This document shows, in pieces, positions 1 through 8,717 of a stretch of 26,798 nucleotides of DNA (positions are counted from its first letter, which is position 1; each line of letters starts with the position of its first letter). Source of the DNA: Haplomitrium mnioides (taxonomy: Eukaryota > Marchantiophyta > Haplomitriopsida > Calobryales); contig JBNGIS010020160.1 in the NCBI GenBank assembly GCA_049999725.1, forward strand, positions 1-26,798, written 5' to 3'. The notes beneath the pieces were generated by a model that ran no database searches, was not told where the DNA came from, and saw only the letters and a program-made list of their open reading frames with translations. A program made the position numbers and the translations under genes.

Positions 1-320
1 TGACTGCGGACATAGCATTGGTGGTTGTCACCTTAACATATTCAATGAATGTCTGACCAAACCCCATGGCCTCTAGAATTTTGAACAAGAACTCCCAGTC
101 CACTGTGTCATATGCTTTCTCAAAGTCTACCTTCAGGAAGACACAATCTTGTCCTGTTGAGAGGGCTCAATCCTTGGCCTCAATGGCAGAAATCACATTA
201 TCTAGGATGTATCTATTAGGCAGAAAAGCTGATTGCTCAGTATTTATGGAAGAACCGATCTTTTCTCTCAATCCTCCTTCAGCTCCCATCAGCAACTTCA
301 GTTTTCCACCAATCCTTTAG
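1..320 (-). pseudogene. LINE (L1-type) reverse transcriptase fragment
   Basis: Read on the minus strand, this encodes the start of a non-LTR retrotransposon reverse transcriptase. Visible blocks in order are TEQSAFLPNRYILDNVISA (the 'QSAF..R.ILDN' RT block), then DCVFLKVDFEKAYDTVDWEF (the catalytic 'DFEKAYD' block) and ILEAMGFGQTFIEYVK, as in plant L1 elements. An in-frame TGA lies between the two blocks where such proteins often have Trp, and a frameshift near 270-300 separates the first residues (AKGLVENLKLL). The remaining RT lies beyond the window start. Homology fades above about 320, which fits a 5'-truncated insertion. The copy is dead. The short plus-strand frames here are shadows. 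Confidence 0.88.
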
Positions 321-1660
321 CCACCCACTCTCAGTCAAATAGTTTTTCAACTTCCATAGCGAGAAGCCTTGAATTTACTTCCTCAGGCTTGGAAGAGGAT
401 TTCTTTAACTTCCACCTCTGGAAGACAGTCCCCACGACTGCTGGATCACCCACTCCACCCGAGAATTGGCTAGATCTTCCACGCAATGCGCAAGCACTAA
501 CGTGGCCACTCCTCTCCCTTCTCCACAAGATTGTAGCACCAACAACCCTCTCCAAATGCTTCTGGGACTGATCTCTTGCACAAATCAAAGCTGAGACGAC
601 ACCAGGACCCCCCTTGGCTGCCCCTCACGAAATACAAATCGAAAGAATCCTCTTCTCCTATGAGTGTTGGTCCACCTCCAAATGTTGGTCGGCCTTCAAA
701 TCTGAGTACACCTGAGTAGTCTGAGCCTCTAGAGCCTCTTGCCCAGCGATTCCCAGCACCTCCTCAGTCCACCTCCACCTTGTGATAGTCTTCCTTCACG
801 AGTTCACCCAATTCACCAAAGGTCTCACCAGAACTCTCTCCTTCGTATCTCGATGCTTTCTCTACACCAAAAAATAGTCCCTGTTACTATAGAGCAAGGT
901 AGTCTATCCCTGCTTGTTTTCCTCCCCCAGCCTTGACGATTCATCACCGCCCTTCTTTGATGGTCCATGTTTTACTTATCTGATGGCCGAGAGGTGCATC
1001 CCGCCTTTTTGCACAACCCACAGGTGGGTTTCCTTCCAGATTCAGAGCTTGACATTGACGCCGATAGCTGCGCTTTGTCATTTTCTTCCCAACAAGAGTG
1101 ATTTCACGTGAAGCTGACACCTGTAGCTCTAGCAATCGACGTTTGAGTAGGCATATCTTTCTCCTTTGTTTTTTACTCGTTTTAGCTGAACAACCCGTGA
1201 GATCCTTCGGATACCAGGCATCAGATACGTGGCACCATAGGGCACCCTGTAAGATTCCATGGGCTTGCTGGTCTTTGATTTATCGCTGTTTTGACATCCC
1301 GTGTTCCCCTTCTACTTGGACCCACGTTAGCTGGGGCACTCGACTTAGGACGGCTGAACGGAACCCTCTTAATTGGGGCTCCTCACTTAGGAAGGCTGAA
1401 CCCCAGTTTAATTTCCGATCAGATTTTCGATCAGGTTCGCCTTGCCGCTGAACGCATCAGCAATCCCGAAGCAATCTCGATTGGATTCCTTCGAAGTATC
1501 TTGTTGAGCGCAGATCAGAAGCTTGGTCGGAGGGATTTTTCCTGCAGAGCAACTCGAAGGAATCCATTTGGAGAAGATTGGGCTTGCAGCAGCAGGATCG
1601 CGCGACGCATTCCGCGGCTGCCTCTTGATCATCATGGACTTCCTCGATCCCAAGCTCCGC
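321..1660. other. No recognisable gene; moderately GC-rich unclassified DNA
   Basis: No known domain, RNA gene or LTR was recognised here. Open frames of 60-190 codons exist on both strands from about 1290 onward. They overlap one another in several frames at once, which is expected of GC-rich DNA with few stops, and none shows family motifs. One minus-strand frame (331-588) has a reasonable composition but matches nothing I recognise and does not continue the LINE frame. Confidence 0.5.
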
Positions 1661-2165
1661 GATCGCCCGCGCACCCTCGCAAACAGCCATGCTTCCGCAA
1701 GCGCTCGCGGACCCTCGCAAGCCACCACGTGTCCGCAAAATCCCTTGGAACCTCGCCGTTGCTTCTCGAAACCCGGCCGTTGCTTCTCGGAGCCCGTCGT
1801 CGCTTCGCAGAACCTTGCCACATCATCCGTTGCCACGCCGCCCGACACTGCCCCGCAAGGGGGTAGGCGGACCGTTGCATTGACAAGATTCCGCAGTTGA
1901 CCCGTCGCTAACCCGCAGGAGCCCTCGGACCACCGCTGAACACCACGTCATCCGAAACCTTCCTCAGAACCCCGCCGTCGCCATCAGAACCTCGCCGTCG
2001 CTCGCGGACCCTTGCCTGTCGCTACGTCATCCGCAGAAACCTCTCTGGAGCCCCGTCGTCACTCTTCGGATTCTCGCCATGTCATCTGTAGCCGCGCTGC
2101 CCGACGTCGCCTCACAAAGAGGTAGGCGGACCAACGCAATTGACTGGATTTTGCGGTTGACCCGC
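1660..2165. repeat. GC-rich degenerate ~20-bp tandem-like repeats with a ~259-bp higher-order duplication
   Basis: Variants of a unit close to GAACCTCGCCGTTGCTTCTC follow each other from about 1745 to 2095 (for example near 1747, 1768, 1788, 1968, 1988), with a spacing of about 20 bp. A longer block containing GTAGGCGGACC and a following GTTGACCCG occurs at about 1840-1905 and again at about 2091-2165, roughly 259 bp apart, with clear sequence divergence. The GC content is far above that of the rest of the window. No coding role is apparent. Confidence 0.6.
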
Positions 2166-2204
2166 GCTGACTCCTCTTCTGTGGATGCCATGTCATCCGC
2201 AAAA

Positions 2205-2720
2205 TAGTCCCTCGCTGAGTAAGAACGTTACCTGATAAGGATACGTGGTAGAAGGAGAACTAAAGAGATGGAAGGCTCTAAGGATTAGGACACGTGGCAG
2301 AAGGAGAATTGTCGTTTCAGCACCCGCTCGCAATAAGAACTGAGGCTCCCTTCGCTTAACTTTTCCTCCGCTTGATATAAGAACTATGGCGGGCTCCCCA
2401 CTGATCCCTTTCAAACGTTCAGCGTTGCCCTGTTGAACTTTCGTCCTTGCCATTTCCGGACCTACAATATGTCACCCTTTGGGCTGCTGGTCCTTTACTT
2501 CTTCTTCTGGCCAGATTGTCGTTCCATCACCTTTTCGACAACCTCCGCTCTTCGTCTGGTCAGACCTTCGCTATATTGCCGATTTGGAATCCCCTTGTAA
2601 TAAGAACAATGCGCGCCGCAGACTCCCGTCGAACTTTTAGATTTACTCTGCCAATCTTTTCCTCGCTTCGTTGGATCAACGATAGATCATCATTTCGCTT
2701 TGCTCACTAAAAAGAACAAT
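2205..2720 (-). repeat. Recurring GTTCTTAT-type motif, about five copies
   Basis: On the minus strand a motif close to CATWGTTCTTATNNCRAGCG recurs near 2700-2720, 2590-2610, 2370-2392, 2325-2345 and, more weakly, 2215-2230. Spacing is irregular (roughly 45 to 215 bp). The first copy lies immediately downstream of the family A PBS. A related stretch follows the PBS at 17231-17247, so at least the first copy belongs to the family A leader. The rest may be leader repeats or older duplications. Confidence 0.4.
2225..2325 (+). repeat. Inverted remnant related to the family B LTR G-box region
   Basis: The reverse complement of this stretch aligns well by eye with the upstream part of the family B LTRs, best at about 12145-12225: the block TTCTCCTTCTGCCACGTGTC is identical, and a later CTCTTTAGTTCTCCTTCT block is also shared. 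Two ACGTG sites occur (2242-2247 TACGTG and 2291-2296 CACGTG), 49 bp apart, the same spacing as in the LTRs. Orientation is opposite to that of the three family B elements. Only about 75-100 bp of homology is visible; the sequence on either side does not match the LTR. Confidence 0.65.
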
Positions 2721-2733
2721 GGCTCTGATACCA
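2721..2733 (-). promoter_or_regulatory. Primer binding site, initiator-Met tRNA type (family A)
   Basis: On the minus strand this reads TGGTATCAGAGCC, the usual plant retrotransposon PBS complementary to the 3' end of initiator tRNA-Met. It sits 1 base inside the LTR end at 2735, so it marks the LTR as a 5' LTR of a minus-strand element. No gag homologous to the other family A copy follows. Confidence 0.88.
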
Positions 2734-2734
2734 A

Positions 2735-3102
2735 TGTAAAAGAATTCAAAGACCAACTTCCAAATAAGTAACAATTTCAAGATAACTCTAATATAGTTAC
2801 ACAACTCAAGGCCAATAAGCAAAAAGCCAAGAGTGCTAGCCAAAGCCAAGCAATCAAAGAACCAAACAAAATTGAGAGGAACTCCAGAATGAGAAGTGGG
2901 GCTATGAAGCCTTTCTATTTATACAAGAGAAGAAGGTGTCCTTCCTCTTTGTTCACTTACAAGTCACTTGTAATTTCAACTCTAAAACTCTAAACGTGAC
3001 TCCAAAGGCAAGTAATCTTATCTTAACCCTAAAAATGACCCTCTACCACTTCCTTCGCTCCTCTATTCCTTGTAATAGCACAATGTTATGCCTACTATTA
3101 CA
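2735..3102 (-). repeat. Family A LTR, copy 1 (5' LTR)
   Basis: About 368 bp, bounded by TGTAAAAG on the plus strand and ...CTATTACA at the other end, giving TGTAATAG...CTTTTACA in element orientation. It is homologous over its length with copies at 17262-17700 and 24408-24774. A minus-strand TATA-like box (TATAAATAG) lies near 2913-2925. A PBS adjoins at 2721-2733. The internal region below it is GC-rich and not recognisably gag, so this is a truncated or rearranged insertion. Confidence 0.82.
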
Positions 3103-4261
3103 ATATACAATCCACTGCTGAAAATAAACTCAATGAATAATTTTTAAACCAACAAAGACAAGATTTGGAAGAGGAAAGTTAGGAGCAGCAAAAAATCTTA
3201 TGTATGTGGCTGATAGCTTGAATCAAAAGCAACTTGAACTCCACTGTCAAACCTCCTTGCTTTGAGTGTCGATAGAGCACTCAAACCAGAGCATCTTCCA
3301 CGTTGCACTAACATACATTAATTTTGTTGTTCTAGAAGATTATCAAAAGTGCTTCGTCACTTCTTCTACGGTTTACTCTAAATTTGTCTGTGGTAAGAAG
3401 ACTATACTTCTCCTTTATTTTGTTGCCTTTTTACACATTAGCCGAACCACAACATGACAATGCTTGCATACCCTAAACATGGATTTTTTGAAAAAAAATC
3501 CACAAAGCGACAAAATAATGAAAATTTTGTGAAGGAAAAAGAAAGCAACAATTGGAAAGATGAAAATAAGTAATGTTTAATATCCTTGCTTTTCTTTTCC
3601 ATTATGCAAACCTACATAGCAAGAGCTATGTCAATCAATTTTTAGCGGAAAAATGTGTTTTTTGAAATTTGAGTATAAAAAGAGCGATAATGGAAAGTTT
3701 CTTTCCATTGTCAAGAGTTTAATTTCAAGCTCCTATTTTCTTTTCATGGCCATTTTTGCAATTTCCTATGATTTGGTTTATTCTTCCCTTCATATTTTTG
3801 CAAGCTTTTAATCGTTCATTTTCACCCTTCCACTTTCACTTATTTTCTCAACAGAGAAAATAGCATCTCATAGCACTTCTCTAAAACCAGCACAACCAAA
3901 GCCTTATTGGTATGTCAAGGTTTTGAAGTCACTTAAGCCTCACAAATTAACCAACAAATGGCTAGTTTGTTGTGGTACAATTAGAGATATAGATCATCAC
4001 CTTTAACTTTTCCAATAAGAAGGTGAAAAAATCAGCATGGGTCTTTTGGTCTAGTCTACAATGATTTAGGAAGGGTAAAAAGCCCATGTTAGGCTACTAT
4101 GTAGTCTGAAGATGGGATCACTCTTTTCAAGGCTTTCTTGAAGAAGTTTTGCTTCAACAAAATGAAGCTTGAGATCTCTTCACCAACGACTTGCAAGAGA
4201 CATACAAGTATGGCAAGGCAACAACTCGTAACTCCTTTTTTTGTACTAAGATTGTAGTCTT
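3103..4261. other. Unclassified AT-rich DNA with a cluster of short perfect hairpins
   Basis: No coding sequence was recognised. Between 3480 and 3870 four short inverted repeats stand out: one with GGATTTTTT as left arm (3481-3501), ACATAGC-AAGA-GCTATGT (about 3612-3630), AATGGAAAG-TTT-CTTTCCATT (about 3689-3710) and ATTTTCTC-AACA-GAGAAAAT (about 3841-3862). A TATA-like sequence GTATAAAAAG lies near 3673-3682, just upstream of the third hairpin. The stretch could be an unrecognised LTR or promoter, but no PBS or second copy supports that here. Confidence 0.4.
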
Positions 4262-4600
4262 GGAAGGGATCTGGAGTCCATGCGTGTATAGACTCTCGTG
4301 TACATATGTGCATTGAGTCCAGAGTCCAACGTGGAGGTGAGTTAGGACTCAATGTGCAGATGGACCTAATGTGCGCAAGGAGTCTATAGTTCATGTGCGC
4401 ATTGGAGTCCATGTGTGTATATAGTCCGTAGTCCAAACATACATGGACTATGGAGTCCATGCGCGCATGGACTCCAAGGTCCACACGTATTTGGACTATG
4501 GACTCCTTGCCCACAAAGCGCCTATGCGCACATTGAGTCTAAGAGTGCCTTCGCGTTGGACTCACTCAATGCGCGCATGGACTGAGGTCAATGTTGAGTA
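4262..4600. repeat. Imperfect palindromic minisatellite, cluster 1
   Basis: About ten diverged units combine GAGTCCATG with a central CGCGC/TGTGT and CATGGACTC, so most units are near self-complementary. The best is a perfect 24-bp palindrome at about 4453-4476 whose left half is GGAGTCCATGCG. Spacing is roughly 25-40 bp and irregular. The same unit recurs at 6240-6612. Open frames through it give repeated HMDS/ARMDS-like peptides, which I regard as a by-product of the repeat. Confidence 0.8.
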
Positions 4601-4682
4601 GGATCTCAGAGTTCTTGGAAGCAAAAACGACAAGGATTTTTAGTCCTTTTTATATTTTTTATTAACAACCCTTGACTTTATT

Positions 4683-4958
4683 ATGTTTCTTCTTTTCAGT
4701 TTTCACATTTTTGTCCACTTTGTCAATGCTTACTTCAACTCAAAGTGTGAAGAGAGAGATTTTGTGAAGTTTTCATTCAACTTGAAGATTTTGAAAGTGA
4801 AGTCGAGGTTGAGCTTGGCAAAGTGTGTGCCCCACCCCAATGCAGCAACATTCAATGTAACAGCCACAAGTGGACTGTCAACTGCAAAGAAAAGGAAAGA
4901 AGTGGAGCCTTTGGAAGCTCCAAAAATGAAGAAGCCGACATTGCAAAGAAGAAGCTGA
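4683..4958 (+). pseudogene. Unrecognised Lys/Arg-rich open frame after minisatellite cluster 1
   Basis: A 91-codon open frame begins with a hydrophobic stretch (MFLLFSFHIFVHFV) and ends in a basic segment (STAKKRKEVEPLEAPKMKKP). I recognise no domain. The reason to list it is a parallel arrangement at 6585-6770: minisatellite, Phe-rich stretch, K-R-L-AK, then (S/T)A-x-KR-K-x-x-x-VE. Two similarly arranged segments suggest remnants of one repeated gene or element. Sequence beyond 4958 carries on in a coding-like style (Glu-rich, then PMTRAKRK near 5090) but changes frame and has stops. Function unknown; it may be noncoding. Confidence 0.3.
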
Positions 4959-6239
4959 TGCAACCACCGCTCGTCCTAGAGAAGCCCGTCTAACCGCCTT
5001 CTATACCAAGCTCATCAATGCCAACACCATCATCATCCTCTTCAAGCATCTCTGAAGAGGAGGTTGAGCTTGAGCCTGTGCAACACCCTATGACAAGAGC
5101 AAAGAGGAAAGTGCACAAAAGACTCCAGACATTTTGAGAGAGGGAGCAAGTGGATCCTCTTAGAGTGTCTAAAGAAGACAAAGATCTGCGAGTCTTGAAT
5201 CCAGTGGTGCAAAGTTTGTGAGGATGCAAAAACGATTCGAGATGACAACATGAACTTGCAAAATAGATAACTGACGGCTATTCCAGATAAAAAGCATCAA
5301 CAAAGATTTTGTAGAGCTTCTAGCATAGAAAATGCTCACAAATAAATATGTGCATTCATTTTTCATGGCATTGTGGACCCGAAGTGCAAGTCAAAGGATA
5401 GATAAGAGTTTGATATCAGGAGCCTTGACAAGTACAAGTACAAGATTGCAGAAGGCAATCACAATGTTGCTATAAGATAGCTATTGATTACAAATTATGG
5501 AGCAAAAAAATCCTATGCTCTTGCTCAACAACTACTATGTGTATAGGGTGCTCACACCAACGAATGCTTGAATTTTTGCAACTGATGAAAATGATGACCA
5601 ATAGTACCGTCTCAAGATGACTTCAATTCAAAAGGTTGAATATTGGCATCAAAGAATTATAAAGAGCGGGATGTCATCATCCCAAAATTTTAAAAAAAAT
5701 TAGTGCTAGAGAATTTGGAGATCAAGCCAAAGTCAACTCTTGAGAAGACAGTAACTTCTAAATACAATTGATTCCAATTTGTGTTTTGAAGTAGAGAGCT
5801 CTCGGAGTTGCAATAGAGCATTGTTTTTTATGTGAGAGAAGAATATGGTAAAAGGCTAGAAGCCAAAGGCCAAAGATTCACCAAGAATAGAAGACATGAA
5901 GTGGACACTTTGGAGGTCTCTTTAGGGTCTTCTTGATGAAATCGAAATTTCTAATTTGAAACAAATGGATGCCAAAGAGCTTTCAATTGAAGAAATGTCT
6001 CGAGAACTAGAGAGGCATAAGGTTTTGGTAGCAATGGTGAAATCATTTTATTTGGAGGTTTGTTGTAGTTCGTGAGGGGTGGCGAGGATGGAATATCCCA
6101 TCCATACTCAAGAATCAAATTTGTCCTTCTTCTACTCAAGTTTTGAAATGTTTTTGGTAAGTATTATTTTTCTACTCGCTAATTTGTTTTGGAAGAGTTT
6201 GTTTGAATTATTTAAAAGCAAACCTCTTGTGGAGTTTTA
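4959..6239 (+). other. Degenerate coding-like region, unknown family
   Basis: The plus strand keeps short open stretches in shifting frames. One near 5040-5100 gives an acidic-to-basic peptide containing EEEVELEPVQHPMTRAKRK; another near 5590-5660 gives KMTSIQKVEYWHQRI; a third near 5940-6070 gives a leucine/glutamate-rich peptide with ELSIEEMSRELERHKVLVAM. Stops and frameshifts lie between them. The composition suggests a decayed protein gene or transposable element internal region, but I cannot name a family. No LTRs bounding it were found. Confidence 0.3.
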
Positions 6240-6612
6240 GTTCATGCACGGATGGACATCATAGAGTCTATGCTCGCATGGACTTTGTAATGCAAAAAAC
6301 AAAACAACTTGGTGAAGACCCGCAAGAACTCAAAGTCCATGTGCATATGGACTCAAGAGACTTTGTGCGCATATATCAAAGAGTCTATGTGTGTATGAAC
6401 TCTTCAATCTATTCTTGCACTGACTAGATTTCCTTTGCATCTAGACTTAACAATTCATTTGCACATGGACTTTAGAGCTACTACACAAAAAGACTTCATA
6501 GTCCATGCACATAGACTCTTTTAATCCATGCCCACATGTACTCTAAAGTCAATTTGCGCAAGAGCTCTTAAAGTCCAAGCGTGAATGGACTCTTCAGTCC
6601 ATGCATGCATGA
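6240..6612. repeat. Imperfect palindromic minisatellite, cluster 2
   Basis: This is the same unit type as 4262-4600 (GTCCATG...CATGGACT, with CGCGC/TGCAT/TGTGT centres), about ten units and more diverged, for example AAAGTCCATGTGCATATGGACT near 6330-6351 in two halves and CAGTCCATGCATGCATGAACT near 6596. Units are separated by unique bases. About 2 kb separates the two clusters, and both are followed by a Phe-rich then basic open frame on the plus strand. Confidence 0.75.
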
Positions 6613-6770
6613 ACTCTCTATTCTTTGCCTTGTTTTTTCTTGTTTTCAAATGTTCTCCTAATGAATTCTTAAATTTCTTTTGGAGTGATAAAACATTCAA
6701 GAGGCGACTTGCCAAAATGTTGACAGCGGCTTCAAAAAGAAGAAAAAGATCTGGAGTTGAAGAAGCATAA
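6585..6770 (+). pseudogene. Basic open frame after minisatellite cluster 2
   Basis: A 61-codon frame starts inside the last palindromic unit, runs through a Phe-rich stretch (SLFFALFFLVFKCSPNEF) and ends KRRLAKMLTAASKRRKRSGV then EEA. Its layout parallels 4683-4958. No domain is recognised. After its stop, sequence continues to 6883, where the family B array begins, so the array may have inserted into this unknown unit. Confidence 0.28.
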
Positions 6771-6883
6771 AAAAACTAAGACCAAGCTCCAATGTTGGTC
6801 TCCTATCATCTTGCTTTTCTGCTCAATAACTTGAAAGCAAGAGAGTGGAAATTGAGGACACAAAATGAGTTGTTATCACTTTA

Positions 6884-7332
6884 TGTAACACTACATATAT
6901 ACAATACATAAGCAAGTTAGCACAAGTATAACATACAAGAGTAGCGCACAAGAAACTTAAACAAAACCCACAAGGTAAGCAATGCCCAACAAGTCACTCT
7001 CCCTTCTTTATATACTAAGTGGAAAGCACTTTGCTTACACAGGTGGAGGAACCTCATTGGTTCTTTTTTCTATTCTTCTCTAATTGGATCATCATTTTCT
7101 CTCTCTTATTGATTGGACCACCCTTTACTTTTATTCTCCTTTTGCCACATGTCTTTATTTTAAAAACCTTCTATTTCTCTTTAGTTCTCCTTTTGCCATG
7201 TGTCCTTATCTTAGAACCTTTTATTTGCTTTAATCCTCCACTTGCTACATGTACTTATCCTCTTCCAAATTAGTCTTTCTTTCACTTAAATTCATTGACT
7301 TTCTCTCCTCTTGCCACGTGTCACTCTCTCCT
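6884..7332 (-). repeat. Family B LTR, copy 1 (3' LTR of E1, truncated at its 5' end)
   Basis: It begins on the plus strand with TGTAACACTAC and aligns with the LTRs at 11900, 17864 and 23395. Minus-strand TATA box (TATATAAAG) lies near 7007-7015. Four G-box-like sites follow at 7146 (CACATG), 7197 (CATGTG), 7246 (TACATG) and 7315 (CACGTG). LTR homology stops at about 7330-7333, where the sequence switches to integrase with a possible CTCTCCTCTTGC microhomology. The low-coordinate flank (6879-6883) is the edge of the whole array. Confidence 0.85.
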
Positions 7333-7995
7333 CTTGCGCAACACATCTTCAATTATACAGTTGGAGCGTTCAGCTTGGCCATCAAATTTAGGGTGGTAAG
7401 CAATGGACATGGCTGATTTGGGTTTTAAAAAGACTAAATATTGTGCTCCAAAACATTCTAGTGAATTGAGTCTCGTGATTTAAAATATTTACTTTGGAGA
7501 GATAGTGATGAGAGTACACTACTTCCAAATAAATGCGTGCTAACTCCGGTGGTGTCATTGACTTGGTCTTTAGACGAATATGGATCATTTTTCTTAGTTT
7601 GTCTACAAAAACAACAATTGCGTCATAACTTATAGAAGTACGTGGTAGCTCATACACACACACACACCGTCTATACTCAAATGTTCCCAACATTGATTGG
7701 AGATGGGAAGTGGTTGTAATAAGCCTCCACATTTAAGACTAGTAGATTTGTTCTATTGAAAAACCAAACAACTTCAAACATATGCCTCCATATCTTGGTG
7801 CATCTTGGGCCAATAATTAACACATTGAAGATTGTCCAATGTCTTTACAATTCCAACATGTCCACCAACTGCAAAATCATGTGGTTCATGCAAAACTTCA
7901 GAGAAAAGTTTGATAACTTGCCTTGGAAGAAAATCAAACCCCTTTCTATTTTCACCAACTTCTTTTGTTGTGGAGCAATAATCTCTTCATCTCTT
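7333..7995 (-). pseudogene. E1 integrase (truncated)
   Basis: Integrase inserts the cDNA copy into the genome. Visible from high to low coordinates: the zinc-finger region, disturbed by a deletion of about 16 bp near 7913 relative to E2; then the catalytic core with VFVDKLRKMIHIRLKTKSMT, TPPELARIYLEVVYSHHYLS and QFTRMFW. The second catalytic Asp, expected just before the TQFT block, reads as Asn/His here (LNHETQF). The frame ends in a GQAE...IIEDVL-like block at the LTR junction, and everything after that is missing. Nonfunctional. Confidence 0.82.
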
Positions 7996-7999
7996 TTGA

Positions 8000-8716
8000 T
8001 TGCAGCCAACATTTCTGTCCACCATGTAGGATGAATTGCAACTTCCAACAAGATTTTGAGTTGAGACATGCGAGTCTAAACATTTACGATTTGTCGTTTT
8101 CCTTCAACATACACTATCTTCATATGAAAGCGTTGTCACCACTTTGCCCATCAAATCTGCCTTTTAGAGAGCTCTTTTTGTGTTTCTAGATAGAGTAGAG
8201 GTTTATGATCAATCTCAACAATAAACTTCTTATTTCCTAGATAATTCTTCTAATGAATGGTTGATAATACAATCGCTAGTTTCTCCTGCTCCGTGGTATG
8301 GTAATTTTGCTCTGATTCGCTAAGCTTTCTAGAAAAGAAAAAGCAATAGGGTGCCAACCATCCTCCTTTTCTTGTTCCAAAACCTCGTCTATAGCTTTTC
8401 CTGATGCATCAACTGAAAGTTTTATTGGTCGTTTAGAGTTACCATTAAAGAACATGAGCATGAAGAAGTGGTTTCTTCAATGCTTGAAATGTCAGTTGTT
8501 ATGCACCTCCCCATCTCCACATGTGATTTTTCTTAAGCTAATTGGTCAATGGTTCTCCTATTTGTGCGAAACCTTTCACAAATCGACAATAAACCCAATT
8601 AGCCCAAAAAATCTTCTTAGTTGTGTTTGATCACTAGAAGCTTCCCACTTTTGAATGGCCTCTACTTTCTCATCTACTACTTCAATTCCTGCTGCACTCA
8701 CATAGTGATCCAAGTA
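8000..8716 (-). pseudogene. E1 RNase H and connection region
   Basis: RNase H removes the RNA strand during reverse transcription. The minus strand shows HYVSAAGIEVVDEKVEAIQK followed by WEASSDQTQLRRFFGLIGF (RT thumb/connection), PIKLSVDASGKAI (RNase H first Asp block), a broken SRKLSDSEQNYHTMEQEELA-like block (catalytic Glu region) and a DHKPLLYLE-like block (Asp). Several frameshifts separate them, including one near 8330. The same blocks are better kept in E2 at 13972-14208. Confidence 0.8.
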
Positions 8717-8717
8717 G

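Noticed and set aside
1291-1900. Long overlapping open frames on both strands (up to 191 codons).
   Set aside because: They overlap in several frames within GC-rich repeat DNA, have repeat-derived Arg/Pro/Ser-rich composition and no domain motif.
3905-3922. TTGGTATGTCAAGG as a possible PBS.
   Set aside because: Only the first seven bases fit the initiator-Met site and no LTR end precedes it.
4089-4514. 141-codon minus-strand frame with repeated HMDS-type residues.
   Set aside because: It reads through the palindromic minisatellite; the repeats explain both the openness and the peptide pattern.
4262-4600. CRISPR-like array.
   Set aside because: Units are diverged, spacing is irregular and the genome is eukaryotic; the palindromic units form a minisatellite.
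7019-7273. Open plus-strand frame with repeated hydrophobic FILLLPHVFILK-like segments, also at 17962-18213.
   Set aside because: It lies wholly inside the LTR, antisense to the element, and arises from the ~50-bp LTR repeat units; it is not a membrane protein gene.
7655-7670. Short CA repeat (CACACACACAC).
   Set aside because: Ordinary slippage within decayed integrase; no wider array.
7756-8189. Plus-strand open frames such as LLLWSNNLFISFDCSQHF, repeated near 13744 and 19678.
   Set aside because: These are the antisense of the conserved integrase/RNase H region and recur only because the three elements are homologous.
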